A stretch of DNA of 16,585 nt, from positions 1-16,585 of the forward strand of contig URLT01000035.1 in assembly GCA_900548795.1 (NCBI GenBank). The letters are read 5' to 3'. Both the position numbers and the translations under genes were made by a program. The notes under the pieces were generated by a model that saw nothing but the letters and a program-made list of their open reading frames with translations, did no database searches and was not told the DNA's origin. The stretch comes from an uncultured Eubacteriales bacterium. Lineage in GTDB: Bacteria > Bacillota > Clostridia > Oscillospirales > Oscillospiraceae. Shown in pieces: positions 1 through 6,093 of this stretch; position 1 is the stretch's first letter; every line of letters begins with the position of its first letter.

Positions 1-1690
1 GCCGGTAGCCCTCGCGGAGCACCGGGCAGAAGTTGCAGATGCAGATCAGCTCGCGGCCGCGCCGGTCGATGCGCCGGAAAGCCACGACGCTGTTTTCGTT
101 GTCGTCGGCGGAGATCCAGCGGAAGCCGTTCCAGTCGGAGTCGTTGTTCCACATGCAGCTATGGTCGAGGTAAAAATGGTTCAGGTCGCGCACCCACGAC
201 TGCATCTGGCGATGCCGGTCGTAGTCGAGCAGCATCCAATCCAGCTGCTCATAGTGCCGCCATTCGATGAACTGCGCAAATTCGTTGCCCATGAAGCTGA
301 GCTTCTTGCCCGGATGCGCCATCATGAAGCCGTAGAACGCGCGCAGATTTTGGAATTTTGCGTCGTATTCGCCGGGCATCTTGTTGATGAGCGAGCCCTT
401 GCCGTGCACGACCTCGTCGTGCGACAGCGGCAGGATGAAATTCTCGGAGTAGGCATAGGTCATCGAGAAGGTCAGGTCGTTGTGGCTGCCCTTGCGCCAG
501 AGCGGGTCGAGCGACATATATTGCAGCATGTCGTTCATCCAGCCCATGTTCCATTTGAAGAGGAAGCCGAGGCCGCCGTCGTAATCGGGCTTGGTGACCA
601 TCGGGAAGGCCGTGGATTCCTCCGCCGCCGTGATCGCGTTGCGCCGCACGGAAAACACCGCGCGGTTCAGCTTGCGCAGGAAGGCAATGGCCTCGAGATT
701 TTCGCGTCCGCCGAATTTATTCGGCCGGAAATCGCGGCGGCCGTAGTCCAGATAGAGCATGGAGGCCACGGCGTCGACCCGCAGGCCGTCGATGTGGTAC
801 TGCTCGAGCCAGTAGACCGCGTTGGAGATCAGGAAGGACTGCACCTCTCCCCGGCCAAAGTCGAAGATGCGCGTCGACCAGTCCGGGTGCTCGTTCATCA
901 TCGGGTCGGACAGCTCATAGCAGCAGGTGCCGTCGAATTCGTAAAGGCCGTTCTCGTCCTTCGGGAAGTGCGCCGGGACCCAGTCGAGCAGCACGCCGAT
1001 GCCGGCGCGGTGGCACTTATCCACGAAGCTCATGAGCTGCTGCGGCGAGCCGTAGCGCGCGGTCGGGGCATAGTAGCCCGTGACCTGATAGCCCCATGAC
1101 GGGTCATAGGGATATTCGGAAAGCGGCATCAGCTCCACATGCGTGTAGCCCATATCGAGCAGATACGGGATCAGCTCGTCTGCAAGCTCGTCATAGCTGT
1201 AGCAGGTGCCGTCGGGCTTGCGCTTCCATGAGCCGAAGTGCATCTCGTAGATGTTCATCGGGCAGTCAAGCAGATGGCGCTTGGCCTGCTGACGGCGGTA
1301 GGCCGTGTCGCTCCAGTGGAAGCCCTCGAGCGTGCAGACGCGGTTGGACGTATCCGGCAGCGCGCAGGTGCGGAAGCCGTAAGGGTCACATTTATAGACC
1401 TGAGAGCCGTCGGCGCGGCGCACACAGAATTTATATGCGTCGCCCTCCTTGGCATATTCGGAAAAGGCCTCCCAAACGCCGTATTCCAGATAGGTCATCG
1501 GCAGATCCTCGGGATTCCAGAAATTCCAGTCTCCGGTGACGCTGACGCCCTGTGCATGCGGCGCCCACACGCGGAAGAGATAGCCGTCCTTTCCGTCGCA
1601 CTGCGCGCGGTGGCAGCCGAGCGTGGCGTAGGCGTGCAGCTCGTCTCCGGCCGAAAACTTGCGCAGGATGTTGTGCAGGGACGAATCCAT
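1..1690 (-). CDS. glgB: 1,4-alpha-glucan branching enzyme, C-terminus cut by window edge
   Basis: Makes the alpha-1,6 branches of glycogen by cutting and transferring alpha-1,4 glucan chains (GH13 family, cytosol). The minus frame is open from ATG at 1690 to the window edge, giving 563 codons of an expected 630-730. An N-terminal CBM48-like beta domain is visible at about residues 36-60 (DGYLFRVWAP, GDWNFWNP). The linker motif NIYEMHFGSW follows near residue 144, then the GH13 barrel. Catalytic residues by motif are Asp306 in DGLRVDAVAS (nucleophile), Glu357 in TAAEEST (acid/base) and Asp425 in LSHDEVVHGKGS (transition-state stabiliser). The start was chosen because the protein begins just ahead of the conserved domain. 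Only a weak GGGGG (1702-1706) lies in Shine-Dalgarno position, so translation initiation may be poor. No other glycogen gene is visible in the window. The product is certain from its motifs; only its C-terminus is unseen. Confidence 0.95.
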   Translation of the reverse strand, partial: MDSSLHNILRKFSAGDELHAYATLGCHRAQCDGKDGYLFRVWAPHAQGVSVTGDWNFWNPEDLPMTYLEYGVWEAFSEYAKEGDAYKFCVRRADGSQVYKCDPYGFRTCALPDTSNRVCTLEGFHWSDTAYRRQQAKRHLLDCPMNIYEMHFGSWKRKPDGTCYSYDELADELIPYLLDMGYTHVELMPLSEYPYDPSWGYQVTGYYAPTARYGSPQQLMSFVDKCHRAGIGVLLDWVPAHFPKDENGLYEFDGTCCYELSDPMMNEHPDWSTRIFDFGRGEVQSFLISNAVYWLEQYHIDGLRVDAVASMLYLDYGRRDFRPNKFGGRENLEAIAFLRKLNRAVFSVRRNAITAAEESTAFPMVTKPDYDGGLGFLFKWNMGWMNDMLQYMSLDPLWRKGSHNDLTFSMTYAYSENFILPLSHDEVVHGKGSLINKMPGEYDAKFQNLRAFYGFMMAHPGKKLSFMGNEFAQFIEWRHYEQLDWMLLDYDRHRQMQSWVRDLNHFYLDHSCMWNNDSDWNGFRWISADDNENSVVAFRRIDRRGRELICICNFCPVLREGYR

Positions 1691-1731
1691 GTCGTTAGGT
1701 ACCCCCAATCTTCTTTTCTTTCATCCACCTT

Positions 1732-1759
1732 ATTATACCACTTTGCACAAAAAATGCAA
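1732..1759 (-). promoter_or_regulatory. Promoter of glgB (extended -10)
   Basis: On the minus strand a perfect TATAAT (1737-1732) is preceded by TGG, giving the extended -10 form TGnTATAAT. A weak -35, TTGCAT (1759-1754), lies 16 bp upstream. The predicted transcript starts near 1725, leaving a leader of about 35 nt before the glgB ATG at 1690. Seen directly; promoter activity is inferred. Confidence 0.6.
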
Positions 1760-1902
1760 CCGTTGGATGCAAGTTTTTTGCAGTTGTGTTGTCTTTTTCT
1801 GCGAGAACGTTTTTTTCGTCGATTCCTCCAAATTTTTCCTGCGATTTTCGGCAGATTCAGCAAAAGCTATGTTCAAACATGCCGAATTTCCTCCGCCATG
1901 CC

Positions 1903-1931
1903 TTGACAAACCTCACTTTTCGGAATACAAT
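1903..1931 (+). promoter_or_regulatory. Near-consensus sigma-A promoter of mgtE
   Basis: TTGACA (1903-1908, 6 of 6), a 17-bp spacer and TACAAT (1926-1931, 5 of 6) form one of the best promoters in the window. The predicted start is near 1938, about 195 nt ahead of the mgtE start codon, so the mRNA carries a long leader. The region between this promoter and the divergent glgB promoter (1760-1902) is AT-rich; I see no gene or clear operator in it. Confidence 0.8.
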
Positions 1932-1938
1932 ATAAAAT

Positions 1939-2100
1939 AGTGCCGTATGGCGCTCAAATTGAGTTTGAAGGAGGGAACGCATCATGGATGCTGGGAGTAG
2001 TAGCGGCATACCGGTAGGCCGATGTCCGCGGCGGACGCGCATCCGTTGCTGCGCGTCCCGTTCCAAATAACCGGTCTGCCTTGCCGGCTTCCGTACCACT
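1939..2100 (+). promoter_or_regulatory. Structured 5' leader RNA of mgtE, candidate cis-regulatory element
   Basis: The leader between the promoter and mgtE can fold into a closed multi-helix structure. A closing helix pairs 1939-1950 (AGTG, CC bulge, GTATGG) with 2091-2100 (CCGTACCACT), starting almost exactly at the predicted transcription start. Inside lie a hairpin TCAAA/TTTGA (1954-1968), a helix pairing 2005-2015 (GGCATACCGGT) with 2070-2080 (10 of 11 positions), and a perfect 8-bp hairpin GACGCGCA/TGCGCGTC (2035-2057). A competing hairpin GTCCG/CGGAC (about 2024-2036) and alternative pairings GGAACG/CGTTCC (1974-1979/2059-2064) and GGATGC/GCATCC (1986-1991/2039-2044) suggest switching between folds. 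I do not recognise the M-box consensus, nor a complete Mn (yybP-ykoY) aptamer. A magnesium- or cation-responsive leader is the natural guess from context, but the class is unknown. Confidence 0.5.
1984..2070 (+). CDS. Possible 28-codon leader peptide upstream of mgtE
   Basis: ATG at 1984 follows a strong Shine-Dalgarno AAGGAGGG (1968-1975) with 8-nt spacing and runs 28 codons to TAA at 2068-2070. The peptide is short, basic and has three cysteines (MDAGSSSGIP... ending ...RCCASRSK). It matches no family I know. The ORF spans the stable hairpins of the mgtE leader, so ribosomes translating it would melt those helices; this is the layout of translation-coupled attenuators such as those ahead of enterobacterial Mg2+ transporter genes. 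The alternative is that the purine-rich stretch is part of an RNA aptamer and the ORF is accidental. The good ribosome site is the main argument for translation. Confidence 0.3.
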   Translation: MDAGSSSGIPVGRCPRRTRIRCCASRSK

Positions 2101-2133
2101 GATGTAATTTTATGAATCAGGAGGAGAGAACCG

Positions 2134-3510
2134 TTGGCAGAACATAACGTCACCGTCGAGAGCACGCTCAACACGCTGCTCGACGAGAAAAAATATCCCA
2201 CCGTCCGGGATATTCTCATCACCATGAACCCGTCAGACGTCGCCTCGATCCTCGACGAGCTTCCGGAGGAGCGGCTTCCGCTGCTGTTCCGCCTGCTTCC
2301 GAAGGAGCAGGCCGCCGAGACCTTTGTCGAAATGGAGCCGGAGGCGCAGGAGCTGCTGATCCGCGGCTTTTCCGACAGCGAGCTGCGCGAGGTGCTCGAC
2401 GAGCTATACGTCGACGACGCCGTCGACATCGTCGAGGAGATGCCGGCTAACGTCGTGCGCCGCATTCTTTCTCAGGCCGACCCGCAGATGCGCAAGGAGA
2501 TCAACGAGATCCTGCGCTACCCCGAAAATTCCGCCGGCTCGATCATGACCACCGAATACGTCTCCCTGCGCCCGAGCATGACCGTTGAAGAGTCCATTCT
2601 CCGCATTCGCCGCACCGGTGTCGACAAGGAGACGATCTACACCTGCTATGTTACCCGCGACCGCACGCTCATCGGTCTTGTCACCGTCAAGGATCTGCTT
2701 CTTGCGCAGGACGACGACATGAAGATCGAGGAGCTGATGGAGACGAACGTCATTTCCGTCAACACCCACACCGATCAGGAGGATGTTGCGCAGATGTTCG
2801 CCAAATACAACTTCCTTGCCCTGCCGGTCGTCGATACCGAGAGCCGCATGGTCGGCATCATCACCTTTGACGACGCCATGGACGTCATGGAAGACGAGGC
2901 CACCGAGGACATGGAGATCATGGGCGGCATGACCCCGTCGGACAAGACCTATCTTCGTTCGACGATTTTTGACCTGTTCAAGCACCGCATCCCGTGGCTG
3001 CTGCTTTTGATGGTCTCGGCCACCTTCACCGGCCTCATCATCACCAATTTCGAGAGCGCGCTTGCCGCGCAGGTCGCGCTCACGGCCTTCATCCCGATGC
3101 TTATGGACACCGGCGGCAACTCCGGCTCGCAGTCCTCCGTCACCGTCATCCGTGCGCTCTCGCTCGACGAGATCGAGTTTTCCGACCTGCCGCGCATCGT
3201 CTGGAAGGAGATCCGCACCGCCGTGCTCTGCGGCGTGACGCTGGCGGCCGCCTGCTTCGTCAAAATTATGCTGGTCGACCGCTTCCTCATGGGCAACAAC
3301 GACGTCACGCTGACCGTCGCCCTCGTCGTCTGCATCACCATGGCGCTGACCGTGCTCATCGCGAAGATCATCGGCGCAACGCTGCCGATGTGCGCCAAGA
3401 AGATCGGTCTCGACCCGGCCGTGATGGCAAGCCCGTTCATCACGACCATTGTCGACGCCCTGTCCCTGCTGATCTACTTCGGCGTGGCCACCACGCTGCT
3501 GCCGATGTGA
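2134..3510 (+). CDS. mgtE: Magnesium transporter MgtE
   Basis: A Mg2+ channel/transporter of the inner membrane, 458 aa, which is normal for the family. Residues 1-130 form the acidic helical MgtE N domain, which binds regulatory Mg2+. Two CBS domains follow (about 137-195 and 200-258). After the plug-helix region, the membrane domain (about 285-458) carries the conserved stretch FIPMLMDTGGNSGSQSS (319-335) and the pore-lining TTIVDALS with Asp441, which probably matches the essential pore Asp of Thermus MgtE. The start is TTG at 2134, chosen because AGGAGG (2119-2124) lies 9 nt upstream and the protein begins at the expected point. It is transcribed alone from the 1903-1931 promoter through a structured leader and ends at the terminator after 3531. 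Regulation is likely at two levels: the leader RNA and protein gating by cytosolic Mg2+. Confidence 0.96.
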   Translation: MAEHNVTVESTLNTLLDEKKYPTVRDILITMNPSDVASILDELPEERLPLLFRLLPKEQAAETFVEMEPEAQELLIRGFSDSELREVLDELYVDDAVDIVEEMPANVVRRILSQADPQMRKEINEILRYPENSAGSIMTTEYVSLRPSMTVEESILRIRRTGVDKETIYTCYVTRDRTLIGLVTVKDLLLAQDDDMKIEELMETNVISVNTHTDQEDVAQMFAKYNFLALPVVDTESRMVGIITFDDAMDVMEDEATEDMEIMGGMTPSDKTYLRSTIFDLFKHRIPWLLLLMVSATFTGLIITNFESALAAQVALTAFIPMLMDTGGNSGSQSSVTVIRALSLDEIEFSDLPRIVWKEIRTAVLCGVTLAAACFVKIMLVDRFLMGNNDVTLTVALVVCITMALTVLIAKIIGATLPMCAKKIGLDPAVMASPFITTIVDALSLLIYFGVATTLLPM

Positions 3511-3530
3511 CCGAGCCGCGGCGCATTTTG

Positions 3531-3594
3531 AAGCCCCGCAGCGTCTCCCATGTGGGAGATGCCGCGGGACTTCCGTTCTTTTATTTGTTTTTCT
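3531..3594 (+). terminator. Rho-independent terminator of mgtE
   Basis: A long stem with small internal loops (AAGCCCCGC ... GTCTCCC ATG TGGGAGA ... CGCGGGACTT, 3531-3572) is followed by a T-rich tract (about 3575-3594). It lies 20 bp after the mgtE stop. Confidence 0.85.
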
Positions 3595-3628
3595 TATCAA
3601 AGCGCCATTCATTATCATTTTTTTCTCT

Positions 3629-3657
3629 TTGAGATTTTCTGACACAATTGATATAAT
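3629..3657 (+). promoter_or_regulatory. Sigma-A promoter of yedE-tusA
   Basis: TTGAGA (3629-3634, 5 of 6), a 17-bp spacer and a perfect TATAAT (3652-3657). The predicted start is near 3664, giving a ~90-nt leader. That leader has a small hairpin TTCTT/AAGAA (3671-3684) and a GC-rich fold closed by GCGGC (3690-3694) and GCCGC (3723-3727), with CGGC/GCCG inside. I do not recognise these as a known riboswitch. Confidence 0.8.
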
Positions 3658-3753
3658 ATGGTCAGCGTTATTCTTTTGAAAGAACCAAGGCGGCGCTCCG
3701 CAATTCGGCACACGCCGGACGAGCCGCTGAGGAAAAATGGAGGTTAGAAACAA

Positions 3754-4878
3754 ATGAACAAAAAATCATGGCTCGGCCGCAATTGGCTGATCCTCCTGAC
3801 CGGCGCGCTCATCGGCGTGGCGGCGCTCGTGCTGAGCGCGCTCGGCAACCCCGGCAACATGGGCTTCTGCATCGCCTGCTTCGAGCGCGACATTGCCGGT
3901 TCGGTCGGTCTGCACAGTGCAGGCAAGCTTCAGTATTTCCGCCCGGAGATCGTCGGCATCGTGTTCGGCGCGCTCCTCATGGCCGTCGCCCGCAAGGAAT
4001 TCAAGGGCAAGGCCGGCAGCTCTCCCGTGCTCCGCTTCGTTCTCGGCGCCGCCGTCATGATCGGCGCGCTGGTCTTCCTCGGCTGCCCGCTGCGGATGCT
4101 GCTCCGTCTCGGCGGCGGCGATCCGAACGCCATTGTCGGCCTCGTCGGCTTCATCGTCGGCATCCTCGTCGGCGTGTTCTTCCTGAAGAAGGGCTTCACG
4201 CTGCGCCGTGCCTATGACCAGAGCAAGCTTGAGGGCTCCGCCTTCCCCGCTGCGCTGCTGATCGCCTTCCTGCTCTGCGTGACGGGCATCTGCGGCCTGT
4301 TCCGCGCCTCGGCGGAAGGCCCCGGCGCTGCCCACGCCCCGTGGTACGTCTCCATCATCGCCGGTCTGCTCGTCGGCGCGCTGGCACAGCGCAGCCGCTT
4401 CTGCATGGCAGGCGGCATCCGCGACGCCGTGATGTTCAAGGACTTCGGCCTTGTCTCCGGCTCTGTCATCCTGATCGTCGTTGTTCTGGTCGGCAATCTG
4501 ATCCTCGGCAACCTCAAGAGCTTCTCCTTCTATGGCCAGCCCATCGCCTCGGCGGACGGCCTTTGGAACTTCCTCGGCATGGTCATCGTCGGCTGGGGCT
4601 CGACCCTGCTCGGCGGCTGCCCGCTGCGCCAGCTCGTGCTGACCGGCGAGGGCAACTCCGACTCCGCCGTCACCGTCCTCGGCATGATTGCCGGCGCCGC
4701 CGTCAGCCACAACTTTGGTCTCGCCTCCGGCCCGTCCGTGCTCGCTGAGGACGGCACCGTCACCGGCGGCTCCACCGAGAACGGCCACATCGCCGTGCTC
4801 GTGATCCTCGCAGTTCTGGTGGTCGTCTCCGTGCTGTGCACCTTTGTAAAAAAGAAGAAGGAGCAGAGCAATGGTTGA
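3754..4878 (+). CDS. yedE: YedE-family membrane transporter, selenium-metabolism type
   Basis: A polytopic YeeE/YedE (sulf_transp) membrane protein of 374 aa, with about nine or ten hydrophobic segments. The family moves thiosulfate or similar small sulfur species; a sub-branch is tied by gene neighbourhood to selenium metabolism, and this protein looks like that branch. Conserved cysteine motifs are visible: GFCIACFERD near residue 30, GCPLRML near 110, RSRFCMAGGIRD near 215 and GGCPLRQL near 287. In the YeeE family such cysteines relay the sulfur species through the membrane. The start ATG at 3754 follows a GGAGG about 10 nt upstream. The gene overlaps the next one, a TusA-like protein, by 8 bp, so the two are translationally coupled. 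Whether the cargo is selenium or sulfur cannot be told from sequence. The selenium reading is supported by the adjacent cluster of selenium-linked hydrolases. Confidence 0.88.
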   Translation: MNKKSWLGRNWLILLTGALIGVAALVLSALGNPGNMGFCIACFERDIAGSVGLHSAGKLQYFRPEIVGIVFGALLMAVARKEFKGKAGSSPVLRFVLGAAVMIGALVFLGCPLRMLLRLGGGDPNAIVGLVGFIVGILVGVFFLKKGFTLRRAYDQSKLEGSAFPAALLIAFLLCVTGICGLFRASAEGPGAAHAPWYVSIIAGLLVGALAQRSRFCMAGGIRDAVMFKDFGLVSGSVILIVVVLVGNLILGNLKSFSFYGQPIASADGLWNFLGMVIVGWGSTLLGGCPLRQLVLTGEGNSDSAVTVLGMIAGAAVSHNFGLASGPSVLAEDGTVTGGSTENGHIAVLVILAVLVVVSVLCTFVKKKKEQSNG

Positions 4879-5074
4879 TGCACGCGGTTTTTCCTGCCCG
4901 ATGCCCGTTGTGATGGTGCAGAAGGAGGTCAAAAAGAACGCCCCCGACACGCTGGACGTTCTGGTCGACAACCAATGCGCCGTCGACAACGTCACGCGGT
5001 TTGCGAACAATCAGGGCTACGCCGTCTCCGTCGAGCCGGACGGCACGGATTTTCGCCTGACGCTCAAAAAATAA
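4871..5074 (+). CDS. Small TusA/SirA-like sulfur (selenium) carrier protein
   Basis: A 67-aa cytosolic protein with the TusA signature ARGFSCPMPVV; Cys9 in CPMP is the expected persulfide/perselenide-carrying residue. Proteins of this fold receive sulfur from a membrane YeeE/YedE partner or a desulfurase and hand it on. Its ATG overlaps the yedE stop by 8 bp. In selenium-linked loci the usual partner, YedF, is about 200 aa and has this domain at its N-terminus followed by a DsrE-like domain. Here the gene ends cleanly at TAA after the first domain and a terminator follows within 5 bp, so it is a free-standing carrier and shows no sign of decay. The next bases encode no second domain. Confidence 0.87.
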   Translation: MVDARGFSCPMPVVMVQKEVKKNAPDTLDVLVDNQCAVDNVTRFANNQGYAVSVEPDGTDFRLTLKK

Positions 5075-5078
5075 CACA

Positions 5079-5112
5079 CAGTCCCGCCTCCTCCGAGGCG
5101 GGACTGCTTTTT
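5079..5112 (+). terminator. Rho-independent terminator of yedE-tusA
   Basis: A perfect 12-bp stem CAGTCCCGCCTC/GAGGCGGGACTG (5079-5090/5095-5106) with a 4-nt loop, followed by TTTTT at 5108-5112. It begins 4 bp after the tusA-like stop codon. Confidence 0.93.
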
Positions 5113-5113
5113 C

Positions 5114-5157
5114 AAAAAATACCGCAAGCCCCGCTTTTTTCGAAGCGGGGCTTGCGG
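5114..5157 (-). terminator. Rho-independent terminator of the minus-strand operon (gntR side)
   Basis: A perfect 15-bp stem CCGCAAGCCCCGCTT/AAGCGGGGCTTGCGG (5122-5136/5143-5157), loop 6 nt. Read on the minus strand it is followed by TATTTTTT (5121-5114), so it works for transcripts coming from gntR. It stands back to back with the plus-strand terminator. It is now about 175 bp from the gntR stop because a MITE-like element lies in between. Confidence 0.88.
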
Positions 5158-5172
5158 CTTATCTGTTCTTAT

Positions 5173-5331
5173 GGAACCTCTGATTCAATCGCAAGAGCGG
5201 TCAGCGAGGGATTTTGTTCCAAATTGAGGTTTGGAAATTGCAGGAATACTTTGCGTATTTCAAGATTTTCAAACCGACAAGTTGGGGCAAAAGACCCGCT
5301 GAGCGCCGCTGCCGATTGATTCAGAGGTTCC
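5173..5331. mobile_element. 159-bp palindromic MITE-like element with TTAT target duplication
   Basis: The ends are 18-bp inverted repeats, GGAACCTCTGATTCAATC (5173-5190) and GATTGATTCAGAGGTTCC (5314-5331), with one mismatch. The repeat continues imperfectly inward (for example TCAGCGAGGGATTTTG against the complement TCAGCGGGTCTTTTG, and GTTTGGAAAT against ATTTTCAAAC), so almost the whole element can fold into one long hairpin. It is flanked by TTAT on both sides (5169-5172 and 5332-5335), a 4-bp target duplication. It has no coding capacity. The short ends beginning GG and the small duplication recall IS5-type elements, but the parent transposon is not in the window. The right TTAT contains the gntR stop codon. 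Confidence 0.82.
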
Positions 5332-6003
5332 TTATGTATGCTGTGCCATCTGCGACGAATGCTCGAGGCTGATGAGCCAATTGTGTCTCATTTCCTTCGC
5401 CGCTGCTTCGGCGTCGCGGCGGCGGAAGGCGTCGATCAGCCGCTCGTGGGAGACAAAGCTGTCCGGGCTGAGCCCGCAGGCCTTGAGCAGCGCAAACTCC
5501 ATGCGCTGGATATGCAGCATCAGCGTCTCGGAAAACTCGCAGAGGAACTCATTATCCGCAATCGCAAGAATGCGGTTGTGCAGCTCCAGATCGGTGTGCA
5601 GCGTGGCGATGATGTTGCCCTGCGTGATGTACATTTGGATCATCCGGTCAAGCTCGGCAAGCTCCTCGATCTGCTCGTCAGAGATCACGCCGCAGGCAAG
5701 CTGCGCCGCCAGCGCGTGGAGCTGCGCCAAGGGCAGGTACCACTTGTCGGCGTGCTCCACCTCAAGCTCCGAGACCACCGTCCCCTTGTTCGGATAGATC
5801 TCGATCAGCCGCTGTCCTGCCAGCATCTGCAGCGCCTCGCGCACAGGCGTGCGGCTGACCTCAAAATATTCGCAGATTTCCTGATCGTTCAAGCGTTCGC
5901 CGGGCTGAAGCGTTCCGTAGGTGATCCATTCGCACAGCGTGTGATAGATCTTCATCTTGACCGGCTCCTTCTTGGGCGCGGGCTGCTTGAGCGGTATCGG
6001 CAT
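5332..6003 (-). CDS. GntR-family transcriptional regulator, FadR subfamily (FCD domain)
   Basis: A 223-aa DNA-binding repressor or activator of the FadR branch. The winged helix-turn-helix spans about residues 13-80, with the typical core NDQEICEYFEVSRTPVREAL (39-58). The ligand domain (about 90-215) shows the metal-binding pattern of FCD proteins: Asp138 and His142 in DLELHNRI, His164 in LHIQRM and His186 in SHERLIDAF. Such domains bind small carboxylates or similar catabolic intermediates. It has its own promoter directly behind ygeY, so it can be made independently of the operon it closes. It most likely controls the upstream catabolic operon and itself. The start at 6003 follows AGGGAGAGG. 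The stop codon TAA lies inside the TTAT target duplication of the adjoining mobile element; the reading frame is intact. Confidence 0.93.
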   Translation of the reverse strand: MPIPLKQPAPKKEPVKMKIYHTLCEWITYGTLQPGERLNDQEICEYFEVSRTPVREALQMLAGQRLIEIYPNKGTVVSELEVEHADKWYLPLAQLHALAAQLACGVISDEQIEELAELDRMIQMYITQGNIIATLHTDLELHNRILAIADNEFLCEFSETLMLHIQRMEFALLKACGLSPDSFVSHERLIDAFRRRDAEAAAKEMRHNWLISLEHSSQMAQHT

Positions 6004-6060
6004 GTTGTCCTCTCCCTTCGCGGAACGCAGCGTGCCGGCCGCGTTTCGTCTTATTTTATA

Positions 6061-6089
6061 ATTATAACATATCTTTCATTGTGATGCAA
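6061..6089 (-). promoter_or_regulatory. Promoter of the gntR gene, with overlapping palindrome
   Basis: On the minus strand TATAAT (6066-6061) is preceded by TGT, an extended -10, and a weak TTGCAT (6089-6084) lies 17 bp upstream. A perfect 12-bp palindrome TTATAATTATAA (6056-6067) covers the -10 box. It could be an operator for autoregulation, but AT-rich palindromes also arise by chance. The promoter starts 5 bp after the ygeY stop. Confidence 0.65.
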
Positions 6090-6093
6090 GCGC

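Noticed and set aside
161..1099. 312-codon plus-strand open frame at the left edge
   Set aside because: Antisense to glgB, whose catalytic motifs are intact on the minus strand.
1697..1724. Nine-codon minus-strand ORF (MKEKKIGGT) ahead of glgB
   Set aside because: Its AAGGTGG directly abuts the ATG with no spacing and the ATG coincides with the predicted transcription start, so translation is unlikely.
1938..2133. M-box (ykoK) or yybP-ykoY riboswitch ahead of mgtE
   Set aside because: I could not find the conserved M-box blocks. GGGAGTAG resembles the Mn riboswitch 5' motif, but the matching GCAAGACC-type segment and its position next to the closing helix are absent, so I left the leader unclassified.
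3766..5010. 414-codon minus-strand open frame antisense to yedE
   Set aside because: Gln/Glu/Asp/His/Ala-rich mirror translation of a hydrophobic gene; no motif and it runs against a clearly coding strand with promoter and terminator.
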